Assembly (NCBI GenBank): GCA_002690705.1
Contig: NZFO01000006.1
Coordinates: 62,001 to 126,000 of the forward strand
DNA length: 64,000 nucleotides
Direction: 5' to 3'
Source: Magnetovibrio sp.
Lineage (GTDB): Bacteria > Pseudomonadota > Alphaproteobacteria > Rhodospirillales > Casp-alpha2
Shown: piece by piece, positions 26,206-34,760 of the stretch
Layout of the letters: each line of letters opens with the position of its first letter
How positions within the stretch are numbered: the stretch's first letter is position 1
The notes under the pieces: generated by a model
What the model was told of the DNA's origin: nothing
Database searches by the model: none
What the model saw: only the letters and a program-made list of their open reading frames with translations
Position numbers and translations under genes: made by a program

Positions 26206-27234
26206 ATGTTTACTTTAAGCCTCAAAAAGGTGGCTGGATTTCTATCCGCGTTAGGACTTGTAGCCGCTATTACGGGTGAGGTGGCTGCGGCACCCAAAAA
26301 GCCTGGCAGTTATCCCTCGCGGCCGATAACAATTATTATGTGTTACGGAAAGGCGGGCGGCTCAGCTCAGGCTATAATGGCCATGAAGGGGCCTATGTCC
26401 AAAATAATGGGTACAAAAGTCAATATGGTCAGTAAACCGGGTGGCGGCGGTACTAATTGCCTCCCTGACTACCAGCAAACGCCAGCCGACGGATATACTC
26501 TTCTAATGCACACCGATGGTCTAATTACAAAATATGTCGGAGGTGTTCATAACATTCATCCTACTAAAGACCTGATACCTCTTGTAATTATGAACGTTGC
26601 TCCAACCGGAATGTACATTAAAGGCGATGATAAACGCTTCATGACTGGTGGAAAACCTGACTGGGATAAAGTAGTAAATTATGCCAAGCAGGGAAAAGGG
26701 AAGTTAAGTGTGTCCAATCTCAATTCTGAGATGGAATTAATAACACAGATCATGGTTGAAAAACACTTCGGGTATGAGAGCAAACAAGTTCTTTTCGCAA
26801 AACCGGCTCAGCGTTATGGCTCAGTTATCGGGGGTAAATTAGATGTTTTAGTTGAACAACCTGGTGACGTTTCCAAGCATGTTGCAGCTGGAACACTGGC
26901 CCCGGTTCTATCAATTTGGCCGGAGCGTTTTAAGGTGGCTCCAGATGCAAAGTCTACTCATGCGGACTATGGTATGAAGTGGGATCCTCTTTTACGCGTT
27001 CGCGGTTTTTTCATTAAAAGAGAAACACCAGCTGAAATTGTGTCGTATTTGCAGGAAGTAATGGCAGAAGCCTATAGAATGGAGGAGCATCAGGCTTTTC
27101 TCAAACGGAAAAGCCTCGATATCGTGGACTCATTTAGGAGTGCAGAGGACGCTAAAAAGATATTTGACTCTTCAATTACGGAGTATGCAAAGATTTACAA
27201 AGAGATGGGGCGAAAAGTCCGACCGGGCCTTTAA
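26206..27234 (+). CDS. Tripartite tricarboxylate transporter substrate-binding protein (Bug/TctC family)
   Basis: A 342-residue exported protein. The signal peptide runs to about residue 28 (hydrophobic VAGFLSALGLVAAI, cleavage near EVAAA). The mature start YPSRPITIIM is the hallmark of Bug proteins, and GGGGTNCL is the family's ligand-loop region. It delivers a carboxylate or similar small molecule to the TctA/TctB channel encoded downstream. GGGAG precedes the ATG. The ligand is unknown. Confidence 0.92.
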   Translation: MFTLSLKKVAGFLSALGLVAAITGEVAAAPKKPGSYPSRPITIIMCYGKAGGSAQAIMAMKGPMSKIMGTKVNMVSKPGGGGTNCLPDYQQTPADGYTLLMHTDGLITKYVGGVHNIHPTKDLIPLVIMNVAPTGMYIKGDDKRFMTGGKPDWDKVVNYAKQGKGKLSVSNLNSEMELITQIMVEKHFGYESKQVLFAKPAQRYGSVIGGKLDVLVEQPGDVSKHVAAGTLAPVLSIWPERFKVAPDAKSTHADYGMKWDPLLRVRGFFIKRETPAEIVSYLQEVMAEAYRMEEHQAFLKRKSLDIVDSFRSAEDAKKIFDSSITEYAKIYKEMGRKVRPGL

Positions 27235-27274
27235 GGCTTGTTTACATTCTGCTATCAGCAGAGCAGCGTAATTT

Positions 27275-27302
27275 GACTTGGGTGCCTTAGGGGACCCAAG
27301 TC
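27275..27302 (+). other. Stem-loop between binding-protein and TctB genes
   Basis: GACTTGGGT and ACCCAAGTC form a perfect 9-base stem with a 10-base loop. There is no T-run, so it is probably a stabilising or processing hairpin that favours binding-protein expression rather than a terminator. Confidence 0.5.
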
Positions 27303-27323
27303 ATTATCTGAGGAACAGCAATC

Positions 27324-27875
27324 ATGGCCAACAATTTTAAAGCTGTTTTGGCGCCCGTGCTTTGGGTTGTTTTTGGAATAGTCGGACTACTAATTACTCT
27401 AGATTACATGGGTCCACTTCCGACATTTGAGTTGGGCGCGGCTTTCTGGCCCCAAGTGATTCTCGTGGGCATTATCCTGGTGTCGTTTATTCAGATCCTT
27501 TCTATCTTTTTCTCCCGCAGCACAACCAATCAAATAACTTCTGATCCATTGCTTAATGGGGAGGCGCAAAGCCTCAAAGAGGCGGATGAAGCGGTATTTC
27601 TCAATGTAAATGTGCGAACGTTGGCCATTTTTTTATTACCTCTTGTTTACGTGTACGGTATGCACCAGTTTGGTTTTTTTCTTGTCACACCAGTCTTTTT
27701 GCCCTTGTATATGTATGTGATGGGCGTACGGGAGGTGAAAAAAATATTTTTTGTTTCTCTTGGCTTTTACGGAATGATCATATTTTTATTTGTACACTTG
27801 GTCTTTACGCCCTTACCGCAGGGTGCTGGTGCTTTTCACTCTTTAAATGGCCAATTTCTCTCTTTTTTTCAGTGA
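27324..27875 (+). CDS. Tripartite tricarboxylate transporter small membrane subunit (TctB family)
   Basis: A 183-residue protein with four hydrophobic segments (about residues 5-25, 38-62, 92-112 and 120-160), the normal TctB topology, with a polar linker around residues 65-90. It lies between the binding protein and the large TctA subunit with 18 bases before the latter. It is poorly conserved in sequence, as usual for TctB. Confidence 0.88.
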   Translation: MANNFKAVLAPVLWVVFGIVGLLITLDYMGPLPTFELGAAFWPQVILVGIILVSFIQILSIFFSRSTTNQITSDPLLNGEAQSLKEADEAVFLNVNVRTLAIFLLPLVYVYGMHQFGFFLVTPVFLPLYMYVMGVREVKKIFFVSLGFYGMIIFLFVHLVFTPLPQGAGAFHSLNGQFLSFFQ

Positions 27876-27893
27876 TTTGTGTGATTTATCGAC

Positions 27894-29387
27894 ATGAATG
27901 ATTTCTTTACTGGAACTACCTTACTTTTTACAGATCCTATCGGGATAGCTGTATTTATCGGTGGATTAGTGGGAGGCTTAGTTTTTGGAGCCATTCCCGG
28001 CCTAAGTTTGTTAACTTTAGCGGCAGTGTTATTGCCATTTAGTGCTTGGCTTTCACCTGAGCACGCTATCATGTTGTACGGAGTGATATACGTGTCCGGT
28101 GTATATGGCGGTGCCATAACTGCAATACTATTTAACATTCCGGGTTCCGTTGAAAATGCGCCAACAGCTTTTGATGGTTATCCGATGACTAGAAATGGTC
28201 AAGCTGGAAAAGCGATTGGGTTCGCAGTGACATGTTCGGCAATTGGTGGAACGATCTCAGCTATCCTGATGATGATGGCGACTGCTCCAATAGCTAACTT
28301 CGCCATAAGCACGTTTGGGCCTATTGAGGTATTTTCTGTTATTTTCTTTGGTTTGACTGTTGTTGCGGGGGTCGGAACAGGTTCCTTATCTAAAGGCTGG
28401 CTCTCATTGTTATTTGGTTTATTTTTAGGAACTATCGGTCAGGACCCCGTTGGAGCCACCCCGAGGTTTACATTTGGAACTTTGTATTTAAGTGGCGGAA
28501 TTGGCTTTGTGCCCTTAATTCTGGGTTTTTTTGCGGTGGCAGAGGTCTTTATTCAAGGACAACGAGTTGCATCAGGGACCCATTCTTCATCCAAAGTTTC
28601 TGTCGCATACCCATCATTTTTAGAATTTTGGGGAATGAAACTCGCTGTGGTGCGTTCAGCTATTATTGGGTGGTTTTGTGGACTTTTACCCGGAGTAGGA
28701 GCAACTTTGGCCGCTTTCATCTCATATAATGAAGCTGTGAGATGGTCAAAAAATCCCGAGAGGTTCGGTAAGGGAGAGCCGGAAGGAGTGGTCGCGGCCG
28801 AGACTGCTAACAATGCAGCGACGGGTGCTGCAATGATACCGTTGCTTGCGTTAGGACTTCCGGGGGGCGCGCTTACTGCGATAATGATCGGTGTTTTTAA
28901 CATGCACGACATGGAAATTGGGCCATTAATTATGATTGAAGCCCGTGATTTAGTTTGGGTATTGTTTGCTTCAATATTTTGGGCGAGCCTAGCCATTTTA
29001 TTTCTTGGTGTAATTGAGGCCAAAGGTATCGTTCATTTGCTCCGCATACCGTTTCCTATACTCGCACCTTGCATCCTTATCTTCGCTACAATTGGTACGT
29101 ATGCATTGCGGGCAAGCATCGTTGATATTTACGTAATGTTTGGTGCGGGGGTTTTAGGGTTTTTCATGCGTAAAACCAATTACTCTATTCCAGCTGTTGT
29201 AATGGGTGTGATATTGGGACAGATCGGTGAAAATGTGTTTTCTCAGGCCATGGTGATGGTTGATTATAGCGTAATCGGGTTGTTCGATACTTGGGTGTCT
29301 AGTTCGTGCTTGGTGGGTGGTGTGCTTACGATCGTTTATCTGCTATACCGTCAGGCTATTATTCTGGTGGCACAGCGAGGTAAATAA
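27894..29387 (+). CDS. Tripartite tricarboxylate transporter large membrane subunit (TctA family)
   Basis: A 497-residue membrane protein with about 11-12 hydrophobic segments. Family signatures are visible: GAIPGLSLLTLAAVLLP near residue 30, NIPGSVENAPTAFDGYP near 80, and the repeated GLLPGVGATLAAFISY near 265 with NNAATGAAMIPLLALGLPG near 305. It forms the ion-driven channel of the uptake system. Completes the binding-protein, TctB and TctA set. Confidence 0.93.
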   Translation: MNDFFTGTTLLFTDPIGIAVFIGGLVGGLVFGAIPGLSLLTLAAVLLPFSAWLSPEHAIMLYGVIYVSGVYGGAITAILFNIPGSVENAPTAFDGYPMTRNGQAGKAIGFAVTCSAIGGTISAILMMMATAPIANFAISTFGPIEVFSVIFFGLTVVAGVGTGSLSKGWLSLLFGLFLGTIGQDPVGATPRFTFGTLYLSGGIGFVPLILGFFAVAEVFIQGQRVASGTHSSSKVSVAYPSFLEFWGMKLAVVRSAIIGWFCGLLPGVGATLAAFISYNEAVRWSKNPERFGKGEPEGVVAAETANNAATGAAMIPLLALGLPGGALTAIMIGVFNMHDMEIGPLIMIEARDLVWVLFASIFWASLAILFLGVIEAKGIVHLLRIPFPILAPCILIFATIGTYALRASIVDIYVMFGAGVLGFFMRKTNYSIPAVVMGVILGQIGENVFSQAMVMVDYSVIGLFDTWVSSSCLVGGVLTIVYLLYRQAIILVAQRGK

Positions 29388-29424
29388 TAGTTAACCGCCC
29401 TTTACAAACTATGCTTAAATTTTT

Positions 29425-30396
29425 TTATCCGTGATAAAAAGGTAAACCGTCATCACGAATCCACATTCGAACGAGGTGGCGTTGACGCTCAGGTTCAGGC
29501 CAGTCAGTGTATCCCGTTCTACGATGACCAACGCGTCTGTTGTTCAAGATCTGAACCTGTCCAATCTCAAATTCTAGGTTTTTCCCAATACCAGGTTGCT
29601 CGCACACATCCTTGATTGCTTCAAGGGCTTGATGGGTTCTATCGTCCATTTTGTCATCAATCATTGCGTAGCCTCTGTAGATAACGTTTGGAGAATAATT
29701 AGCACGTATCGTCTCCCCATCTTTCTCAAAAATAGGTTTGCAAATGGTTCGAGCTTCACCCGGGGCATGCTCCATTTGTCTATCGAAATAGAATGGTTCG
29801 TATAACCTTTCGAGTGTTTCTGGATATTTTTTCCGGAGAAGATTATGAACTGTTTCAAAGCTAATTATGCCGCTTTTCCCCCCTTCTTTAGCGGTTTGCA
29901 AGCATAAAAGGCTCACAAAACTCGGAGGTAAATTAAAGGCATTGTCCACGTGATATCCCTGATCACCATTTGTTTTTGATGAACGTACGTTTGAGCCTGC
30001 AGCATCTTTGCCACCCTCATCTTTAACGTCATAAACAAGGGTCCCGTCCCACTTTTGCGCAACAGGCTGCCCTACCATTGACATAAGCAGCCAATAGAGT
30101 TTCTTGGAAATATCTTCATTGAGGCCGTCTACTGGAAGCCGATCAATAATAGCAAGCCCAATTCCTGTCTCTATTTGGTCTCGAATTTTTCCCATAAATG
30201 CGCGACATGCAGTCATTTCAAAGTAGTTATGACTAAGTGCTACAGCAGGAAGAGGATTAGCTCTGAGACTCTCAGCGATATATTTCAATTCTGTAAGGCA
30301 ATCCTCATCGAGGTAAACCAAGCCACCATCATTTAATACTGTATCTGATGTCCAAGCCATTGGCCCCATAATTTTTTCATCGTATACTTGTGTCAT
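29425..30396 (-). CDS. TauD/TfdA-family Fe(II)/2-oxoglutarate-dependent dioxygenase
   Basis: A 323-residue enzyme with the iron motif HxD in GYHVDNAFNLPP, the distal His in GHRRTGYTDW and, following it, arginines suited to 2-oxoglutarate. AAGGGC lies before the ATG. Family members hydroxylate a substrate carbon with decarboxylation of 2-oxoglutarate, often to release sulfite, or to break ether or N-alkyl bonds. It is convergent with the TctA gene and does not share an operon with neighbours. The substrate is unknown; the adjacent carboxylate transporter makes an organic acid plausible. Confidence 0.87.
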   Translation of the reverse strand: MTQVYDEKIMGPMAWTSDTVLNDGGLVYLDEDCLTELKYIAESLRANPLPAVALSHNYFEMTACRAFMGKIRDQIETGIGLAIIDRLPVDGLNEDISKKLYWLLMSMVGQPVAQKWDGTLVYDVKDEGGKDAAGSNVRSSKTNGDQGYHVDNAFNLPPSFVSLLCLQTAKEGGKSGIISFETVHNLLRKKYPETLERLYEPFYFDRQMEHAPGEARTICKPIFEKDGETIRANYSPNVIYRGYAMIDDKMDDRTHQALEAIKDVCEQPGIGKNLEFEIGQVQILNNRRVGHRRTGYTDWPEPERQRHLVRMWIRDDGLPFYHG

Positions 30397-30608
30397 GATA
30401 TGCCCTTCAAAACCGATTGCCCGGAATGTTTAGATTTTATTGCTTGAGTAACAAGGTTTAAAGTAAAAAATACATTTGAGGTAATGCATGACCATATTCA
30501 GAAAGGACACGCGCAAGTGTGGTCTCAATCGTGTAAATTGGTATGGTTTTTCTCTTGGGTTTATGTAATGGGATGTGGGTTTCGTTCTAACATTAAGCGA
30601 GGGCAACA

Positions 30609-30836
30609 GTGGCAATAATTGACGTTAAGACAGAGATAACCGGAAATGTGTGGAAAATTGTTGTCGAAGCCGGTGACAATATTGAGGAAGATCAGCCGAT
30701 CATGATCCTTGAATCTATGAAGATGGAAATACCGGTTTCCTCGCCTGAGTCAGGCGTTGTTCTTGAAATATTAGTTGAACCTGATCAGACTATCCTTGAG
30801 GGCAGTGTGGTCGCGCGGGTTGAGAGCCTAGCTTAA
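30609..30836 (+). CDS. Small biotin carboxyl carrier protein
   Basis: A 75-residue single-domain biotinyl protein with the biotinylation site Lys in ESMKMEIPV. It starts with GTG behind GAGGG. The carrier arm moves carboxylate between a biotin carboxylase and a carboxyltransferase. Here it is convergent with an operon that encodes the carboxyltransferase (33098-34633), but no biotin carboxylase is in the window. Free-standing carriers of about 70 residues occur in acyl-CoA carboxylase systems. Confidence 0.9.
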   Translation: MAIIDVKTEITGNVWKIVVEAGDNIEEDQPIMILESMKMEIPVSSPESGVVLEILVEPDQTILEGSVVARVESLA

Positions 30837-30852
30837 CAACTGGCGTTTGTAA

Positions 30853-30910
30853 TAAGTTTAAGTTTAAGTTTAAGTTTAAGTTTAAGTTTAAGTTTAAGTT
30901 TAAGTTTAAG
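30853..30910. repeat. Tandem hexanucleotide repeat (TAAGTT), 9.7 copies
   Basis: An uninterrupted run of the hexamer TAAGTT over 58 bases lies in the short gap between the convergent biotin carrier and acyl-CoA synthetase genes. Its last bases include the stop codon of the synthetase (30906-30908). Such perfect repeats slip in length during replication. One reading phase carries stop codons. Confidence 0.95.
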
Positions 30911-33086
30911 TGTTATACTTGGATAACTTATTCTCCAGCTTTGAGACGGCTGATAATGCAAAAGCTAATTCTGGAATTTCATCATAAACAGGAACATTCA
31001 CTTGGCGCGCGCGTTCTCTGTACTTGCGTCTTGCATCGTCTAACTCAGGTGACCCATCAGTTCTGAGAGCTAAACAAAAGTGAGCCATTTCGGAGCGACC
31101 AATTTGGGCCTGTTCGATAATTTTTAACAAATTATCTATCGGGTCGATCTCTCCACGCCCCACAAACGATGCTAAATTCAAATGCATTGCGATAGCGTCA
31201 ACTTTATTGGAGCCGTAGATAATATTTAAAATTTCGCCGGCTACCCAACCATTCCTCTCCTGGAGAGTTCTGACTGGAGTATCAACTGGGTTCTCAATGC
31301 CTGTCCCCGGCGGAAGTTTAAGTGCTTCTAATTTGGCAAGGGTTTTATTATTGAAAGGCGAAACAATTAGACCATGGTGTGCGAATGTATCTGCGCCCAG
31401 GACACTTGATCCGCCGCCATTTCCAAACAAGACTATATTTTGTGTTGGTTTTTTTGGGCGTAACTCAAAATTTTGTAAAGCAAGCAGAACATCAATGAAC
31501 GCATTAATTGTAGTGACAACTACAGAACTAGTCTGTTTTTCAATTGCTTGCCATGAATCTTTGGTTGTCGTTAATGCTCCAGTATGGGATGCCGCTGCAC
31601 GCTTTCCTTGGTTAGATTGTCCTCCCACAAGTATAACTACAGGCTTTGTGGCACTCGGAGAGCGCAATAAGTTAACAAACCTTGGGCCATCTTTAACATC
31701 TTCCAAGTAGAGCCCTATCGCTTTGGTTCTGGGGTCCGCAAAATAAAATTCCATTAGTTCGCTGGGTGTAACATCCGCGCTATTCCCAATTGTAACCAGT
31801 CCGCTGAAGCGCAGACCTCGCCATTGTCCCCGCTTTATTATATCGGTTGAGAGGCCACCCGATTGCGAAATAACGCCAATCACACCTGTTTCTTTGGGTG
31901 CATCAACTGGAAAAGTCAGGCCGCCTCTTGGTGAATATGTACCAAGGCAGTTTGGCCCGAGCACACGAACTCCAGCACGCTGTGCTTTCTGTACTAATTC
32001 AATCTGTGAATTGACACCTTCCCGTACCTCGGCAAACCCAGCGGAGATAACCTGCGCAAATCGAAGATGGCCTCCCGATTTTGCTAAAATATCGGGAATA
32101 AGGTCTGATTTGATTGCAATGTAGGCGTAATCAACCACTTCTGGAGTTGAGTTTAGATCCGCGTATGTTTGATAGCCCTCAATTTCGTTAACCGCAGGGT
32201 GTATTGGATAAATTCGCCCCGGGTATCCAAAATCTCTCAATCTCTGGATGAATGTGTTAGCGATTGTTTTTGTCTTTGAGGACGCGCCCAGAACGGCAAC
32301 AGAATCTGGTTGAAATAAAGGCTTAAAATCAGACAATACTGAATCCGGTGAGTTTTGTTGCGAAGTCGATAACGGTTTGTCTTCAACATTGGAAATGATA
32401 AATCTTGCATCCACTGCTATCGCAGCATTTTTTGATACAATAATGGGATTAATATCAATCTCTGAGAATAATTCAGCGTTTTTGAAAAATAGGCCTTCGG
32501 CTCCCCCAAAACGAAGCATTACATCAATTAGTGCTCGTGGGTTAATCGGAGGGGCTCCTCTTACCCCGTCGAAAATTTTACTAAATTTTATTTCGGATAG
32601 CATCTCTTTGGCATCAAATTCAGTTATTGGGCAGCTACGAAGTGAGGTATCTTTAAGTAGTTCAATCAAAATACCACCAATTCCAACTAACATCATGGGT
32701 CCAAAGCAGGGATCATTTATTCCACCAATTGCAAATTCGTGCCCTTGAGGAGCCATTTCTTCAATTAACCATCCATCAACTCTAGCTTTTTTAATTATTG
32801 ACTGCGAAGACATTAGTTTAATGGTGTTCGATACAGATTTATAATCATTGATGTTTATTGCGACTCCGCCAGCATCAGATTTATGGATTATATCCTGTGA
32901 TATGACCTTTACTGCGAACGGGCCTGACATACTCTTGGCGAGGGTTTCGGCTTGTTGAATCGTTGATGCAACCGCAGATTTTGGGATGTGAATTCCAGCG
33001 GACGCAACGATAAGCTTTCCATCCGGCTCGCTTAGAGAATGTCGACCGGTGGCTCGAGCCTTTGCAACTATTGTATCTATGGTCAT
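30906..33086 (-). CDS. Acyl-CoA synthetase (NDP-forming), ATP-grasp domain first
   Basis: A 726-residue fused enzyme that makes an acyl-CoA with ATP hydrolysed to ADP. Residues about 1-235 are an ATP-grasp domain (AVKVISQDIIHKSDAGGV, GIGGILIELLKD, EIDINPIIV). Residues about 255-720 are the CoA-binding and succinyl-CoA-ligase parts (VAVLGASSKTKTI, ISQSGGLSTDII, AASHTGALTT with the likely phosphorylated His). This is the beta-alpha order, the reverse of many archaeal ACD enzymes. It follows the carboxyltransferase gene by 11 bases. The stop codon lies inside the hexamer repeat. Confidence 0.9.
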   Translation of the reverse strand: MTIDTIVAKARATGRHSLSEPDGKLIVASAGIHIPKSAVASTIQQAETLAKSMSGPFAVKVISQDIIHKSDAGGVAININDYKSVSNTIKLMSSQSIIKKARVDGWLIEEMAPQGHEFAIGGINDPCFGPMMLVGIGGILIELLKDTSLRSCPITEFDAKEMLSEIKFSKIFDGVRGAPPINPRALIDVMLRFGGAEGLFFKNAELFSEIDINPIIVSKNAAIAVDARFIISNVEDKPLSTSQQNSPDSVLSDFKPLFQPDSVAVLGASSKTKTIANTFIQRLRDFGYPGRIYPIHPAVNEIEGYQTYADLNSTPEVVDYAYIAIKSDLIPDILAKSGGHLRFAQVISAGFAEVREGVNSQIELVQKAQRAGVRVLGPNCLGTYSPRGGLTFPVDAPKETGVIGVISQSGGLSTDIIKRGQWRGLRFSGLVTIGNSADVTPSELMEFYFADPRTKAIGLYLEDVKDGPRFVNLLRSPSATKPVVILVGGQSNQGKRAAASHTGALTTTKDSWQAIEKQTSSVVVTTINAFIDVLLALQNFELRPKKPTQNIVLFGNGGGSSVLGADTFAHHGLIVSPFNNKTLAKLEALKLPPGTGIENPVDTPVRTLQERNGWVAGEILNIIYGSNKVDAIAMHLNLASFVGRGEIDPIDNLLKIIEQAQIGRSEMAHFCLALRTDGSPELDDARRKYRERARQVNVPVYDEIPELAFALSAVSKLENKLSKYNT

Positions 33087-33097
33087 CTAAAATACCG

Positions 33098-34633
33098 CTA
33101 ATAGCTCGTCGGCCACGTGCGCATAAGATGCTGTCCGATACCGTTAGTTCGACGTCGCCGTTGTATATCCAACATTCTGATTAGAAAAGTACGGGTCTCC
33201 TGTGGTTTTATAACATCGTGTGCAGAAAATATTCGCGCCATGTCCCACACTTCTAAATCTTTTTGAATATCAGACAATGCCTCGTCAAAGCCTTCGTCTC
33301 CCGGCCGTTTGCTATGAACAATATCTGTTGCAAATACGGGGTCCATAAAGCTCACTTCTGCCATTGGCCAAGCAACCATAGCATCGTTATGTGCCCCCCC
33401 ACCCATTGCCACATATGCTCTACCATATGCTTTTCGGACTAGAACGGTTATTGAAGGAACAGTGGTAAGGCATGTTGCATTCATAAAATTCATTATCCAA
33501 CCCGGAGCTCCGCGTTTTTCTGCCTCGGTCCCCACAACGAAACCTGGCGTATCCATCAAACGAATAATAGGAACATTAAAACTATCGCACATTACCGTGA
33601 AATCTATAGCTTTCTTGCAGGCATCAGCCGACAGGGCACCTCCCCCCACGATCGGATTATTTGCAATAATTCCAACTGTTTTCCCTTTTAATCTTGCAAG
33701 ACCAACTACCAACGATTTACCAAATCGTTGTTTCAATTCCAAAAAACTCTCGTTATCAAAAATAATATTGATAATCGCTTTCATGTTATAGACTTGAGTA
33801 CGTTTCTCGGGAAGAATTTCAAGAAGTTGTTCCTGATTTTGATTAGAACCCTCCGGTACGGTGATTTCGGGCGATAATTCCCCGTTGTGGCTCGGCATGT
33901 ATGAAAGAAAGTGCCGTAGTGCTTCCATAGCATCTTGATCAGTGTTGACAAATTGATCTATTAACCCGGTCTGCTCTGCATGAAGACGCCAGCCACCCAA
34001 TTCTTCAAGATTTACCTCTTCCCCTATAGCCATGGAGACAAGGCGTGGGCTGGATACTGACATAATAGCACCTTTTTTCATGACAGCAAAATCCGAGATG
34101 CAACAAAGCCACGCGGAGGAGCCGAATGACGAATTTAATGCTGCGGCGGCCCATGGAGTTTCTCGGGTGCGCGTAAATTGTGTAACATCGTTTCCCAGCA
34201 GTTGTCCCATCCCCTTTGATCCCATTGCATCTGGGAGCCGCGCTCCGGTCGACTCCCCTACATGAATAAATGGAATGCCGCGCTCTGTGCACGTTTTTCG
34301 GATGTAACCCATCTTTTTTGAATTTGTGGCACTAGTAGATGCACCTTTGGTTGTGAAATCGTTAATTGCCACACCAACGTCGCGTCCATTTATTTGTCCA
34401 AATCCAACAATTTTTCCGTCTCGTGGGGTTTTGTCTACGTCTTTGTCAAAAACACCAGAGGCACCGAGTAATCCAAGTTCCATAAAGCTATCTTGATCTA
34501 CTAAAAGTGTGAGTCGCTCCTCTGCGTTGAGGTCGCCGCTTTCTCTTCTTTTAAAGAGTTTTTTCTCTCCACCCATTTGGCTTGCGGCTAATCGGCGTTT
34601 ATTTAGCTCCGCAATTATTTTTTCGTGGGCCAT
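33098..34633 (-). CDS. Acyl-CoA carboxyltransferase (PccB/MmdA-type)
   Basis: A 511-residue carboxyltransferase of the propionyl-CoA carboxylase beta / methylmalonyl-CoA decarboxylase alpha family, of normal length. Visible are the acyl-CoA and carboxybiotin oxyanion-hole regions (GESTGARLPDAMGSKGMG; RKAYGRAYVAMGGG). AGGAGC lies before the ATG. Together with the small biotin carrier and acyl-CoA synthetase it suggests activation of a carboxylic acid to its CoA thioester followed by (de)carboxylation. Without a biotin carboxylase nearby, transcarboxylation or decarboxylation are alternatives. Confidence 0.9.
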   Translation of the reverse strand: MAHEKIIAELNKRRLAASQMGGEKKLFKRRESGDLNAEERLTLLVDQDSFMELGLLGASGVFDKDVDKTPRDGKIVGFGQINGRDVGVAINDFTTKGASTSATNSKKMGYIRKTCTERGIPFIHVGESTGARLPDAMGSKGMGQLLGNDVTQFTRTRETPWAAAALNSSFGSSAWLCCISDFAVMKKGAIMSVSSPRLVSMAIGEEVNLEELGGWRLHAEQTGLIDQFVNTDQDAMEALRHFLSYMPSHNGELSPEITVPEGSNQNQEQLLEILPEKRTQVYNMKAIINIIFDNESFLELKQRFGKSLVVGLARLKGKTVGIIANNPIVGGGALSADACKKAIDFTVMCDSFNVPIIRLMDTPGFVVGTEAEKRGAPGWIMNFMNATCLTTVPSITVLVRKAYGRAYVAMGGGAHNDAMVAWPMAEVSFMDPVFATDIVHSKRPGDEGFDEALSDIQKDLEVWDMARIFSAHDVIKPQETRTFLIRMLDIQRRRRTNGIGQHLMRTWPTSY

Positions 34634-34760
34634 AGATGCTCCTATATAGTATTGAACGAAATAGTATGCCGCAAAAAAATCATTATCTTTATTTACTAAT
34701 TCGGTGGCTCATGGGAACTTTATCCAAATGCTCACATTTTTTATTCCCTTTGAAATTCCG

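Noticed and set aside
30853-30910. Hexamer repeat as a CRISPR array or origin iteron
   Set aside because: There are no spacers; units are only six bases and contiguous, and no replication gene or DnaA box cluster is near.
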